From: Ariolimax columbianus
Lineage: Eukaryota > Mollusca > Gastropoda > Stylommatophora > Arionidae
Assembly: GCA_036924085.1 (NCBI GenBank)
Contig: JAVGWX010000003.1
Span: forward strand, 113,939,764-114,003,763
Reading direction: 5' to 3'
Length of the DNA stretch: 64,000 nt
Under the pieces are notes generated by a model. The model was not told where the DNA came from. It saw only the letters and a program-made list of their open reading frames with translations, and did no database searches. Position 1 is the stretch's first letter. Each line of letters starts with the position of its first letter. This document shows positions 11,546 through 22,844 of this stretch, one piece after another. A program made the position numbers and the translations under genes.

Positions 11546-12006
11546 GAAAAAGAAGACGTATTGTACAGCATTTCTAGGTGTGCTGTGACATATCTATTCA
11601 CTGTCATGACATTGTCAGTCCAGCAGATATATGGTTATAGTATGGTTTGTCAACCAGTGTTCCCCAGGCTCCATGGGTTCCGGGCGAATCGCGATTGACA
11701 CAATTTTGTATATTTTGTACGTGTACTATAAAATTAGTATAACAATTTACATTTTTTTAAACTAATGTTTAATGTTGTCCCATTTCGCTGTACACAATAA
11801 CGCTATGCTCTTGTAGTGATGGTGGTTTCTGTGATATTTTGTTTTACGTAATGAAGTTGATAGCTTCATGCTCAACCTTGAGACTTGTCATTTACAACAC
11901 TAGTGGAAAGTCTATTTTTTTATCGGCTAATGATTCTCATGTTGTTAGTATTAATATGACTCAGTAAGAGCTTATATTCAATCTCAGATTGATTGAGTGA
12001 TATATA
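11546..12006. other. AT-rich stretch, no gene seen
   Basis: No recognisable coding or repeat structure apart from a short TA run immediately before the palindromic element. Confidence 0.5.
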
Positions 12007-12008
12007 TA

Positions 12009-12733
12009 TAGGGCATGTTCAAATGAAACCAGACTAAACTGCAACATGTGTACATGCGTACGATACGTACGATGACGTCATGTATGGTGTAAATAGCAAC
12101 ATACCAACCGTCAAGTTTGCAAAATTGTATTATCCTCCGACTCATAGTTTCCTCAGCAGAACGTTGAAAACATGGCGGGTGGTATACGGAATCCGTCCAG
12201 AGTTGATCAGCGAGCGGTGATTTGGTTTATAACAGCTGAAGGATGTTGACCAGTTGGCATTCATCGCAGAATGCAAGCAGTGTATGGTGATAAAAGTGTG
12301 TCGAAGATAAAAGTGAAGAAATGGACAACGATGTTTACAGAAGAACGGGAGTTAACAAAAGATCTTCTGAGACCAGGCCAGGCGCATATTGGTTGCGTTA
12401 ACTCACCTCCTTCGTTAAACATTGTTGTCCAGTTCTTCACTGTTGTCGTCGACACACTTTTGTCATCATACACTGCTTGCATTCTGCGATGAATGTCAAC
12501 TGGTCGACATTCTTCAGCTGTTATAAACCGAATCACCGCTAGCTGATCAACTCTGGACGCATTCTGTATCACACCCGCCATGTTTTCAACGGTCTGGTGA
12601 GGAAACTGGGCACCGGAAGATCATGAAATTTTGCAAACTTGACGGTAGGTATGTGCTGTTTACACCAGAAGTGACGTCATTATGCGTATCGAACGTATGT
12701 TCACTTGTTGCAGTTTCATTTGAACACGCCTCG
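12009..12733. mobile_element. Palindromic mariner/Tc1-type element (two inverted 5' halves)
   Basis: The left arm (12009-12356) and right arm (12396-12733) are imperfect inverted copies around a loop of about 39 bp, flanked by TA on each side. The outer ends share TGTTCAAATGAAAC. Each arm, read inward, encodes the N-terminal helix-turn-helix part of a mariner-like transposase: FITAEGC, then HRRMQAVYGDKSVS and TMFTE on the left, and IRFITAEECRPVDIHRRMQA on the right. The loop continues the coding sequence of the left arm (LLRPGQAH). The catalytic DDE part is absent. The left arm has a TGA where the right arm has an arginine codon. It cannot make transposase but has two matching ends, so it could have been mobilised in trans. 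Confidence 0.85.
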
Positions 12734-12959
12734 TATATACTTACACTTACAGATTAGTTAGTGTTTACATCTAGTCATAGATGGGTGAAGCGAAATTAAA
12801 TCTGTGTAACAACATGTATTCTGAAGTTCACTAACATATTTAGAAAATGGACGGCGATATATTGCATGAAGCTCTGCACGAGGGACGGCTTTCTATGCCC
12901 ACTGAGGCAGAAACTGTTCACCGCGGGAATGTATATTTCAATTTCTTCTGCCTTTTTAT

Positions 12960-13062
12960 TTGTGTGTGTGTAGTGCATGTGTGTGCATGTGTGTGTGTGC
13001 ATGTGTATGTGCATGTGTGTGTGTGCCTGTGTATGTGCATGTATGTATGTGTGTGTGTATTC
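12960..13062 (+). repeat. TG-rich microsatellite
   Basis: About 100 bp of imperfect TG, TGCATG and TATG repeats. The open frames across it on both strands are low-complexity artefacts. Confidence 0.85.
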
Positions 13063-13084
13063 TGAATAAAGAAGACATATCAGC

Positions 13085-13200
13085 AGCCAAAACAAATAGA
13101 AATCAATTAAATTTGACAAGACAACTTCATGATCTGGACTTTGCTGATGACTTGTCTCATTTGTCCCATAACTGCTATCAGATGTTGAGAAATTCTCACA
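13085..13200 (+). mobile_element. RTE-like LINE fragment, 5' part of a split copy
   Basis: The frame encodes RQLHDLDFADDLSHLSHN, the reverse transcriptase active-site block (FADD) of RTE-type LINEs. The continuation of such an ORF is found after 13915, so this copy seems to be split by the fragment between them. Confidence 0.65.
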
Positions 13201-13905
13201 CACCTTCAGAGCTGAGGCTGAGGCTGAGGCATTAACAACAGCCACAGTAGTCATCGAGTGAAACACTGACAATGACAAAAACCAGATAGTTGCAATGACA
13301 GGTTCCCTTACAGTCATAACGGTCTTCAGAAACTACAAAATCAACGAACTGAACATCTTGTCCGGGTCAACGTGAATATCAGCTACAACTTCACCAAAGT
13401 AACAATGTCGGTGTATTCATGCACACTGTCAAACAAATGGAAGCGAGCAGAAAGGTAGACTTGTCAAAGACGGAGAATGCACAACTTAAACTAAAGACAG
13501 AGCTACATATGTAGAAATAAAGACAATGATAACAACGAACTTCAAAGACACATGGTACATGGAACAACTAGAATATGCTAATATAGAACACTACTGCAAG
13601 ACGAGATCAAGTGACAATATTCAGACTGCGAACAGAACACTGAAGACTGACATATTATTTGTTCAACACATCACACATTAGTACACAGACAGGTGCTAAT
13701 GTAGAAAGAACAAACAAACTGTGGAACATGTTCTGCAGGACTACCGGCTCCGCGAAAGAAGCAGAATGACAGCATGACACTCCCCAATCCAATTTTAGGA
13801 TAACGTGTACGGCGATTAGACCATCAAGGAGATAGAAGATACTTTTTAGAGCGAACGATGAAGAAGTACTCACGGGGCTTAGTTAGCCTTACTGGACGCA
13901 ATCTA
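13200..13905 (+). mobile_element. LINE RNase H and CCHC relic, I-group-like
   Basis: Broken frames give RAEAEALTTATVVIE, which contains the RNase H glutamate block, then fragments of the second aspartate block, and finally a CRKNKQTVEHVLQD piece corresponding to the terminal CCHC motif seen in LINE-A. Many stops show it is old. It lies between two parts of an RTE-like copy. Confidence 0.55.
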
Positions 13906-13914
13906 TTTGGTTTT

Positions 13915-14515
13915 TGTTTTAAGTTCAAATACCTAGGTAGTATGTTCACTAACGACAGAAGAGTGGACAGAGAGATTGCACATAGAATTCAGAAGACAAA
14001 CAGTGTCCACTATTAACGTGCACATATTTTGAAATACTCTAGAGTGCTTCTTTTAACTAAGAGGAGGCTGGTAAATACACCATTCATTCCTACATTGTGT
14101 TACCAATGTCTATCTTGGTCCTTACTAGCAACCATAAGAGCAAGATCCAGAGCTGTGAGATGGGCTGTACTAGACGTGCAGCCGGAAAGACAATCAGTGA
14201 CCGAATCCACAACACCACGCTGAGGCAGACAGTCGGGACTAACCCAGTTAGTGCCCACATTAACTCTCAACAAATTAAGAGGTTTAGTCATTTAGTCAGA
14301 ACGTTTATGACCAGCCTGCACCAAGAGCACATCTTGTGCAGGTCTCCGGTCTACGAGAAAAAGGCAGGCCACGACCTCGGTAGATCGAGGGTGTCTTTGA
14401 CACTCTCAGGAAGTTACACCTAACGACAGCACAAGCCTCCCACTTAGCGATAACAAGAAATCTACGCATCCCGCCTCTCTACGACGATGTATGGCAAGGG
14501 GCAGTAGGACAAAAG
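13915..14515 (+). mobile_element. RTE-like LINE fragment, 3' part of a split copy
   Basis: Two frames together encode FKYLGSMFTNDRRVDREI, then a cysteine-containing segment and AAGKTISDRIHNTTLRQTVG, followed by a HIN-QQIKRFSHLVRT block. This is the conserved post-catalytic end of an RTE-type reverse transcriptase. One frameshift is needed near 14100-14150. Confidence 0.65.
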
Positions 14516-14749
14516 AAGAAGAAAGACGCACTGAATGTGCAGATCAGGAAGAACAAGCAAATACAATAGTGATATAAACACAATGTGTGTTTAATATTCA
14601 ATTATTGTTGTGCCACTACATCCAACATGCCTCCAATCGTACCCGATATTTGCTGAGACCGCCCCTTAAAGCATCTCGCAAACTTATGAGGAATTTAAAG
14701 AGAGAAAGTGCGACGAAAGTAAATGACTTGTTTTAAATAGCCGAAACAG

Positions 14750-15010
14750 GGGACGGCGTGGCCTAGTGGTTAAGTGATACGGCTCACAACCCAAAGGTGC
14801 TGGGTTCGATCCCCATCACAGCATCGGCCGTTACCCCGGGGAAGCAAACCCTTAGAAAATGCAGTAGGAAGCAGACCCTTACATAAAATGCATGCTGAAG
14901 TCGGATGCATTGGGCCAACAGGCGCAAAATAAAAACCACAGTGCAACGCACACCGCCTTGGGGAATAGAGAAATAAGGCGAACGCAAAAAAAAAAAAAAA
15001 AAAAAAAAAA
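14750..15010 (+). mobile_element. SINE-1, tRNA-derived, copy 1
   Basis: The head has a tRNA-like A-box (GTGGCCTAGTGGTTAAG) and a B-box (GGTTCGATCCC) at normal spacing, so it would be read by RNA polymerase III. The body contains CCGTTACCCCGGGGAAGCAA and CTTGGGGAATAGAGAAATAA, and the copy ends in about 26 A residues. Two further copies are at 53.8 and 62.3 kb. Poor anticodon-stem pairing, the body and the tail exclude a functional tRNA gene. No flanking duplication is obvious here. Confidence 0.9.
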
Positions 15011-16000
15011 TTTACCTAAGCTGATCACATATTGTTGGCCACTCTTGTCTAACTTTTTTCTGGTAGCAGGCTCTAATTGCTCTTCTTATATCTCGGGGCA
15101 CACTGAAGAAGGTGGTCTCAGATACTATTGGCTGTAGTGCACACTCTATTTTTTTAGGAAGCTCATTGGCTCAACGAATACAGGGACTATCCACACCTCT
15201 TTGGCCCGGCTGCTGTTACAGTCCATTTCCAAATAGCACGACTTGGTTGTATGTGGGAGGTCCAGGCCAGTATGTGAACGTCTTATTGCGTATGTATGGG
15301 AGCATAAAAAAATTCGCATTTTAAAACAGAAGTTATCGCCCTTGTACCATAGCTACCAGGTGAGTTTAAATAACATGCTCCAGGCCAAAGAGTCCATCAA
15401 TTGTGTAACGTCCCATCTGTCGCTTTTCTTTAAGTACACTTTGATGTACATTCTATCCGTTCAATTTCACGTAATGGTTTGAAGTTAACTGAAAAATATA
15501 CCCTATCATACGTGTTAAAATCTTCCGAAATATTTTCGCATACTTTAACGTCGTAACAACGGTTCCCTAGGAAACATGCCTGGTCCTGGCTTCACCAAAA
15601 TGCTTGAAAATAATGGAGGTAACGACCTTGTTGCTTTGTCCTTAAATTGCTTGTACTAAATGAAGCTGTTTAATTTGTGTAAACCTCTGTTTTTCATCTC
15701 AGACAGACTTTAGGCAGGCCAGATAATGGAGGCCAGTGTTTACATGTGCCAAAATTGAATTGCTAGTTCTTTGGCTCTATTTTCTGGTTGGGAGCGGCTT
15801 GAACATGCGGGTTGTAGGAGCAGTTTATCTTTGAAACCAGAGAAGGATAGACATTTGCACAAGTCTCTTGCTCTTTCGTGTGCTTTAGCTACAGTAGCGA
15901 TACCCTGCTGGCTGCGCATGAAGGGACTGACAATCTTTTTTCATCTAGACACACTTTGATTGAAGATAAATTCTTCCCCGATAAACTTGATATCTTAGTG
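15011..16000. other. No gene seen
   Basis: Roughly 1 kb without a feature I can support. The open frames are short and lack recognisable domains. Confidence 0.5.
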
Positions 16001-16002
16001 TT

Positions 16003-16330
16003 AGTCGACCTGTACTTCTACATGGGCTTAAGCCCATGTGTAGGTCATTTCTCTGATGGGGGCTGGATGTAGGAGGGAAGAGGATTTCCTGCTTAGCAGA
16101 TTATTACTCCCTTATGGAGGGTGGTTAATTGATGTGCGAGTCCACCTTAATAGACTCAAACTCTACAGAAAAGTAGACCCACAGCCGGTTAGGCTCCATC
16201 TATGCTGCTCTTAACAAACCACCTAACCATGGTCGGTGTTATGCAATGTCACACAGCTAGTCGCCTCCTACGACATGCTCTATGTGGGGCAGTGGTGCTA
16301 TTCTTGTCATACACAAAGACCCAGGCAAAC
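16003..16330 (-). repeat. Dispersed repeat family V, copy 1
   Basis: Read on the minus strand, this matches 44.6-44.93 kb: GCACCACTGCCCCACA, CATGTCGTAGGAGGCG, ACATGGT-like and GTCTATTAAG blocks in the same order, ending near CATGTAGAAG and AGGTCGAC. A short palindrome (CATGGGCTTAAGCCCATG) lies at about 16021-16038. No coding capacity is seen. Confidence 0.6.
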
Positions 16331-16649
16331 CACTTGGAACAAACGACATATTGTGTAATAAAAGTTGTTCCCACTCCTCAAAGCCGAATGGATCACAGGA
16401 TACATTCCATAGGAGGAAAGAACAAGCCTAAAATACCTACATCATCATTAATGCATGTTGCTGATTTCGGGGACTAGGCCATTGACAACCCTCCTCCAGC
16501 CTTGCCTGCCTGTCGCCAGATCAGGGCCAGGAACCGTAGTTTATTTTCAGTCTCTTCCCCAGGTGTTTCTTTGTCTACCCTGTCCATCTTCCCCCTACAT
16601 GCGTGACGTAATAGTTAGCCAACGGTAGTTGTGTATGGTGTCAGCGATC

Positions 16650-16770
16650 TGACCTATCCCTACAGTGTCTGAGGTCAAGATGCTGAGTAGTGCATGCGCT
16701 GCAGCGGTCAGCGATCTGACCTATCACTACAGTGTTTGGGGTCAAGATGCTGAGCAGTGTTAGGACAGAG
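16650..16770 (-). repeat. Family Y end fragment, tandemly duplicated
   Basis: Two units of about 75 bp contain CAGCGATCTGACCTAT and GGTCAAGATGCTGAG. The latter is the reverse complement of the distal end of family Y copies at 45.6 and 49.55 kb. Confidence 0.5.
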
Positions 16771-17040
16771 CTTCTTTCTCCGAGGCCAGACACATGGAAC
16801 TAAACAACAACTTACAAACACTTGCACATACCACTATACTTGTGCGGTATTAGGGCAAAGAGCAGGGGCCCATGGGCCGTGTTATCAATAGCCAACCAAC
16901 CAAAAATGCACTTGCTACGTGGTTTTCCTGAGGCCTTGCATCCATTTATTATTGTGTTTTATGGGTGCAGTGGTAGTTGACCATGCTACATTCTTTTGAG
17001 ATAACTGATCGTTCCTAGTTTGTATCTTACTATGTATTAT

Positions 17041-17607
17041 GGTAGTTGCGTAGTAATTCACCTCAGAGTTCACTGGGTTCATATCGCATGTAACGGAACA
17101 TTTCATTTATAGTTAAGGGGAGGACAGGTCGATATAATTTTATTTTAAAATAAATAAGTGAAGACTTAGATAAGGGCAAACGTGTAGAACAGATGGTTAT
17201 TTTCAGTTTTGCGAAGGTTTATAAGGTTATGTTTAAGATTATGATTAGGTTTAGGGTTAGGATTAGGTCTACGGTTAGAATTAGGTTTTAAGGCTATGGT
17301 TAGACTTAGGGTTAGGGTTATGGTCAGATGACATGGTTATTATTACATCGTCTGACAGCACGGATAATGCGATGCTGCTGTAGATTCTGGATGTTACTCT
17401 CATTATCATGAAGCAACGTTGACAGATTCACGAAATCTATTACTATGAAAATACGCCGATGCAGAAGCGAAAATTCTAGTCTACTCTCGCAAAATGTTTG
17501 AAACCCGCAACAGTTAACAAGTGGCCTATTCTGGACGTCATCACATCAAGTTCCGAACTAACAATGTATATTTATTTTGTTTGGGTTGAATTAAGACGCA
17601 AGTACCC
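17041..17607. mobile_element. MITE family M, copy 1
   Basis: The ends are inverted: the left begins GGTAGTTGCGTAGTAATTCA and the right is the reverse complement of GGGTACTTGCGTCTTAATTC. The interior matches the copy at 34.4-35.0 kb, including GGGGAGGACAG, TTATTACATCGTCTGAC and a run of degenerate TTAGGG-like hexamers (about 17220-17325). No ORF is present. A flanking GTATTA on both sides may be part of the target duplication. Confidence 0.75.
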
Positions 17608-18140
17608 GTATTAGCAAAACGAGTTGATACCACACTCTTTCAAATGTCACAATTTCTCATTTTATCTCATTGTGACACGAATGGCCCTCTCAAATGTTTA
17701 ATTTCCCACGTTGTTATTTTCTTTTCCTGTAATTTGGACAGTTGGACCTATACAGATAAAACTATAAGGTTTCTTAAACCTGAGCGAAGCAGCAAACGGG
17801 AATCAAATAATCATTTTTAGACGTATCACCACGAATCCTGTTATCAAAGTTTATCAGAGGTAAAGTCCGTGACCCCAGACAGAAGAGAATTAATTCGCGT
17901 CTGGTATCCCATTTCCGGTTTCAGCTTCAAACAATATTTACTTAACTCATCCACTTAACGAATAAACAATCTCCCGTCCTGTGTGATTGATGGCAGGGCA
18001 ATTCATCTGATTTTGTCGGGAGATGTCTTTACTGTGATACGGGCACTTCATTTCTCGCAAAGACCTGCTGAATGATGGCCAAGGATTACACACTCTTAGA
18101 TTTTGTTAGGATGTCACTTGAATTGGAAAACAATAGCGAT
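17608..18140. other. No gene seen
   Basis: No feature that I can support between the MITE and the CT microsatellite. Confidence 0.4.
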
Positions 18141-18142
18141 CT

Positions 18143-18143
18143 T

Positions 18144-18221
<78 letters not shown>

Positions 18222-18222
18222 C
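18143..18222 (+). repeat. CT microsatellite
   Basis: About 80 bp of almost pure CT repeat directly upstream of the 40-bp satellite. Confidence 0.95.
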
Positions 18223-18290
18223 AACTGTTATTTGCATTTGGTACCTACCCCTGTTCTCCCCATAGCTCATTTTCATGTAGATCCTAACCC

Positions 18291-20590
18291 TACATCTCCA
18301 TAGCCGACACTCAATTGATTCATATTCATGGATCTCCCTATCCGTCACACTCAATTCGTTCAGATTTCTGCATCTCCTTATCCACCACACTCAGTTGGTT
18401 CATACTCCTCCATCTCCTTATCCACCACACTCAGTTGGTTCATACTCTTGTATCTCCCCATCCACCACACTCAGTTGGTTCATTCTCCTCCATCTCCCCA
18501 TCCACCACACTCAGTTAATTCATATCTGTGTTTCTCTCCATCCGTCATCTTCACTTGTTTAATATATGTTTATCCTATCCTTCACCCACAATCCGATTAC
18601 AGTTCATTCTCTCCCTATTTTCATTTCCAGTTGATTCACTGCTCTGAATTCATCCATTCTTTATTTTTAGATGATTGCATTTATGTCTGTTTCCACCAGT
18701 TATTTTCATTTGGTTCATATTTCTATTTCTCTCCGTCAGTCAGTTTTATTTGGTTCATATTTCTATTTCTCTCCGTCAGTCATTTTTATTTGGTTCATAT
18801 TTCTATTTCTCTCCGTCAGTCATTTTTATTTGGTTCATATTTCTATTTCTCTCCGTCAGTCATTTTTATTTGGTTCATATGTCTATTTCTCTCCGTCAGT
18901 CATTTTTATTTGGTTCATATTTCTATTTCTCTCCGTCAGTCATTTTTATTTGGTTCATATGTCTATCTCTCTCCGTCAGTTATTTTCATTTGGTTCATAT
19001 TTCTATTTCTCTCCGTCAGTCATTTTTATTTGGTTCATATTTCTATTTCTCTCCGTCAGTCATTTTTATTTGGTTCATATGTCTATCTCTCTCCGTCAGT
19101 TATTTTCATTTGGTTCATATTTCTATTTCTCTCCGTCAGTCATTTTCATTTGGTTCATATGTCTATCTCTCTCCGTCAGTCATTTTTATTTGGTTCATAT
19201 GTCTATCTCTCTCCGTCAGTCATTTTTATTTGGTTCATATTTCTATTTCTCTCCGTCAGTCATTTTCATTTGGTTCATATGTCTATCTCTCTCCGTCAGT
19301 CATTTTTATTTGGTTCATATGTCTATCTCTCTCCGTCAGTTATTTTCATTTGGTTCATATGTCTATCTCTCTCCGTCAGTTATTTTCATTTGGTTCATAT
19401 TTCTATCTCTCTCCGTCAGTTATTTTTATTTGGTTCATATGTCTATCTCTCTCCGTCAGTCATTTTTATTTGGTTCATATTTCTATCTCTCTCCGTCAGT
19501 CATTTTTATTTGGTTCATATGTCTATCTCTCTCCGTCAGTCATTTTTATTTGGTTCATATGTCTATCTCTCTCCGTCAGTCATTTTTATTTGGTTCATAT
19601 GTCTATCTCTCTCCGTCAGTCACTTTTATTTGGTTCATATGTCTATCTCTCTCCGTCAGTCATTTTTATTTGGTTCATATGTCTATCTCTCTCCGTCAGT
19701 CATTTTTATTTGGTTCATATGTCTATCTCTCTCCGTCAGTCATTTTTATTTGGTTCATATGTCTATCTCTCTCCGTCAGTCATTTTTATTTGGTTCATAT
19801 GTCTATCTCTCTCCGTCAGTCATTTTTATTTGGTTCATATGTCTATCTCTCTCCGTCAGTCATTTTTATTTGGTTCATATGTCTATCTCTCTCCGTCAGT
19901 CATTTTTATTTGGTTCATATGTCTATCTCTCTCCGTCAGTCATTTTTATTTGGTTCATATGTCTATCTCTCTCCGTCTGTCATTTTTATTTGGTTCATAT
20001 GTCTATCTCTCTCCGTCAGTTATTTTTATTTGGTTCATATTTCTATCTCTCTCCGGCAGTCATTTTTATTTGGTTCATATTTCTATCTCTCTCCGTCAGT
20101 TATTTTTATTTGGTTCATATTTCTATCTCTCTTCGTCAGTCATTTTTATTTGGTTCATATTTCTATCTCTCTCCGTCAGTCATTTTTATTTGGTTCATAT
20201 TTCTATCTCTCTTCGTCAGTCATTTTTATTTGGTTCATATTTCTATCTCTCTCCGTCAGTCATTTTTATTTGGTTCATATGTCTATCTCTCTCCGTCAGT
20301 CATTTTTATTTGGTTCATATTTCTATCTCTCTTCGTCAGTCATTTTTATTTGGTTCATATTTCTATCTCTCTCCGTCAGTCATTTTTATTTGGTTCATAT
20401 GTCTATCTCTCTCCGTCAGTCATTTTTATTTGGTTCATATTTCTATCTCTCTTCGTCAGTCATTTTTATTTGGTTCATATTTCTATCTCTCCGTCAGTCA
20501 TTTTCATTTGGTTCTATTTATATCTCTCTTCGTCAGTCATTTTCATTTGGTTCATATTTCTATCTCTCTCCGTCAGTCATTTTCATTTGG
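18291..20590 (+). repeat. 40-bp satellite array, about 47 core units plus degenerate edge
   Basis: From about 18691 a 40-bp unit repeats nearly without interruption to 20590; a core motif is CATTTTTATTTGGTTCATAT next to CTATCTCTCTCCGTCAGT. Units differ mainly at three positions (TTCTAT or GTCTAT, TTTCT or TCTCT, CATTTTTATT or TATTTTCATT). Upstream, 18291-18530 holds more diverged 40-bp units (TCCACCACACTCAGTTGGTT) that align to the same period, so the array has an old edge and a homogenised core. No unit has a stop in any forward frame, which produces three overlapping frames of 640-758 codons. These are not genes: no initiation context, no codon bias and no family resemblance. Confidence 0.95.
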
Positions 20591-20654
20591 TAAAACGGGT
20601 TTAGTCTGAATCTCAGTTGACTAATATATATGTAAAAAGTAACATAATATATAA

Positions 20655-20758
20655 GAACACACCTACACGCGCTCACATACTGCCCTCACGAGCACAAATG
20701 CACACACAAGGACACACCCACACATACACACACTCACGAACACACACTTACACACAGA
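20655..20758 (+). repeat. CA-rich degenerate microsatellite
   Basis: About 100 bp of imperfect ACAC repeats with CTCAC interruptions. Confidence 0.7.
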
Positions 20759-20827
20759 CAACGTGAAGCTCTGGCGGGAAAATGATTGTCAAATGTAAAC
20801 ATTTACTGACAATACAGTTTACAAGAA

Positions 20828-21325
20828 TGTGACCCAGATAAAACATGTGACCCAGATAAAACATGGGACACAGATAAAGCATGTGACACAGATACAACAC
20901 GGGACACAAATAAAACATGCGACACAGATAAAACATGTGACACAGATAAAACATGCGACACAGATAAAACATGTGACACAGATAAAACATGTGACACAGA
21001 TCAAACATGTGACACAGATAAAACATGTGACACAGATAAAACATGCGACACAGATAAAACATGTGACCCAGATAAAACATGGGACACAGATAAAGCATGT
21101 GACACAGATACAACACGGGACACAAATAAAACATGCGACACAGACAAAACATGTGACACAGATAAGACATGTGACACAGATAAAACATGTGACACAGATA
21201 AAACATGGGACACATATAAAACATGCGACACAGATAAAACATGTGACAGATAAAACATGTGACAGATAAAACATGCGACACAGATAAAACATGTGACACA
21301 GATAAAACATGTGACACAGATACAT
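20828..21325 (+). repeat. 18-bp satellite array with a 216-bp higher-order repeat
   Basis: About 27 units of an 18-bp repeat (GATAAAACATGTGACACA and variants). A distinctive run of variants (CCCAGATAAAACATGGGA, then AAAGCATG, then ACAACACGGG) occurs at 20851 and again at 21067, exactly 216 bp or twelve units later. All open frames on both strands are by-products of the 6-codon period. Confidence 0.95.
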
Positions 21326-21329
21326 AAAC

Positions 21330-21699
21330 ACATGGGAATTTAGTTATTCTACGTTTAGTCTCCAATGACACGACAAATGCCGGCCGAGCAAATTCATGAT
21401 CAGGCATTGTTCATTCGACGTTTGAATAGTAAACACCATGGATAGAAAATAGTTGGCACTCATTTGTGAAGTGATTGTTAATAAGTGGATGCTTGTTATT
21501 GAAATTTACATATATATTGCAGTGAAAAGGCATTATATTATCGTCCCAAGATATTTTTATATTTGCGTAAACGACTCGTTGACACCTTCAATATTTGATA
21601 CAGACCAAACCCCCCTAAAGTCTATATTATGACACTGATAACTCTTGAAGCTAGTATATTGTTTAACAATGACACACAAAAATATGCTTTTAATATTAC
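21330..21699. other. No gene seen
   Basis: AT-rich sequence without a supported feature. Confidence 0.4.
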
Positions 21700-22045
21700 T
21701 GATGAAGGTTGCTGTTGTCTGTTGTTTAATGCCCACACTGAGTATACTTACTTTTTCAGGGGTCCTCAAAAAAGCGTTATGTGGCTATAGAAGTAGCTGT
21801 TATAACATCTTGAGCGAGGTGATGAAGTTGGGCCTGGGTCTTCAAGGCTGCGTTGCTATACTTGAATTCATCAGACTGACGCTTACTACTACGGTAGCCA
21901 GACTGCCTTGAAAATAGCATATTTCCAGAAACGCTACATGAAAGAGAAGTGTGGTCTTGGTTAGTATATTGCACCTGAACCAAACGCGACGGTCTGGTCA
22001 GTATGTTCTGCCTAACCGGACTAGCGCCTCAGTTCCCCACTGATG
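21700..22045 (+). repeat. Dispersed repeat family X, copy 2
   Basis: It starts with GTTGCTGTTGTCTGTTG, followed by TTTAATGCCCA and the TACTTACTTTTTCAGG block. Then come TTCATCAGACTGACGCTTAC and GCCAGACTGCCTTGAAAA, shared with copies at 5.3 and 53.4 kb. It ends with TCTTGGTTAGTATATTGCAC, the monomer type expanded elsewhere into satellites. Confidence 0.65.
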
Positions 22046-22436
22046 AAGGTGAAATACATTAGAAATATACCAGTCTAATAACTGTATGCACTGACCATGA
22101 CTCGTTTACAGTGTTCGAAACACGGTGGAGACCTGGATTTTTTTCACGTGGTTCTTCTGGTAAAAATTCCCCTGTTATCTGGATAGTGAGATCGGACACC
22201 TGTGTACAGTGTCGAGCACGTTGAAAATTCCTTGGCAGTTGGAAATCGAAAAGAGAAGGCTTTACGACCGCTGCCTGGACAAAATTAAAGTTAAAAAATC
22301 TACCCAAGTTATTGGTACCTTTCCCTAGATGGTCTGTTAGAGCAGATATAGATGGCGCCTAACTGGCTGCGGGTCTAATTAACTCTAGTCTATTAAGATG
22401 GACTGACACATCGGTAAAAACCATCCCCTAAGAAGC
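22046..22436. other. No gene seen; family V remnant at its end
   Basis: The minus-strand frame at 22059-22307 has no recognisable domain. Near 22345-22420 the words GTCTATTAAGATGGACTG and ACATCGGTAAAAACC resemble family V. Confidence 0.35.
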
Positions 22437-22498
22437 TTGTTGTTTACAGACTCTGTAGAGTCTTTTAAACCAGTATAAAGACGTTAAGTTAAGTTAAA
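22437..22498 (+). mobile_element. CR1-like 3' tip, about 60-bp insertion
   Basis: Only the terminal tip of the CR1-like family is present: GTTGTTTACAGACTCTGTAG, AAACCAGTATAAAGACG and the GTTAAGTTAAGTTAA tail. This is an extreme 5' truncation. Target-site duplication is not evident. Confidence 0.8.
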
Positions 22499-22844
22499 TT
22501 CGACATAAGACATTGTGGACCAACAAAAGCAGTAAGCAATTAGTTTGTTGACGCTTTAACGATGAAGTGTCATGTTAACAGCTTGACATGGAAACGATTA
22601 TAAACTAATTTTAAATGGTTGGAATAAGACTTCGCCATGAACCAGACATGTACGAGGGCCCATCAAAGACACATGCGTATTTATGTAATATATATAAATA
22701 TATATATCTCATTTTCAGAAACACTCGCTGCCGCCGAGTTTTTTTGTTCGGTTATGTTGTACGGCTGGGCTAGGAAACCCCAGACTACAGGATACTATAC
22801 AAGTCGTTCCCCGACCGGCTGGAGGCGCATAAGTGGCCGTTTAT

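Noticed and set aside
14750..14825. tRNA gene
   Set aside because: A- and B-boxes are present but anticodon-stem pairing is poor. The sequence is followed by a SINE body and A tail and is repeated at 53.8 and 62.3 kb.
17220..17330. Interstitial telomere
   Set aside because: TTAGGG-like words are degenerate, mixed with other hexamers, and lie inside a MITE that is present in other copies.
18328..20609. Three long plus-strand open frames (758, 640 and 644 codons)
   Set aside because: They are the three frames of one 40-bp tandem repeat whose unit has no stop; all are repetitive and overlap each other.
22059..22307. 82-codon minus-strand frame as a small gene
   Set aside because: No recognisable domain, no splice context I can support, and it lies between repeat families.
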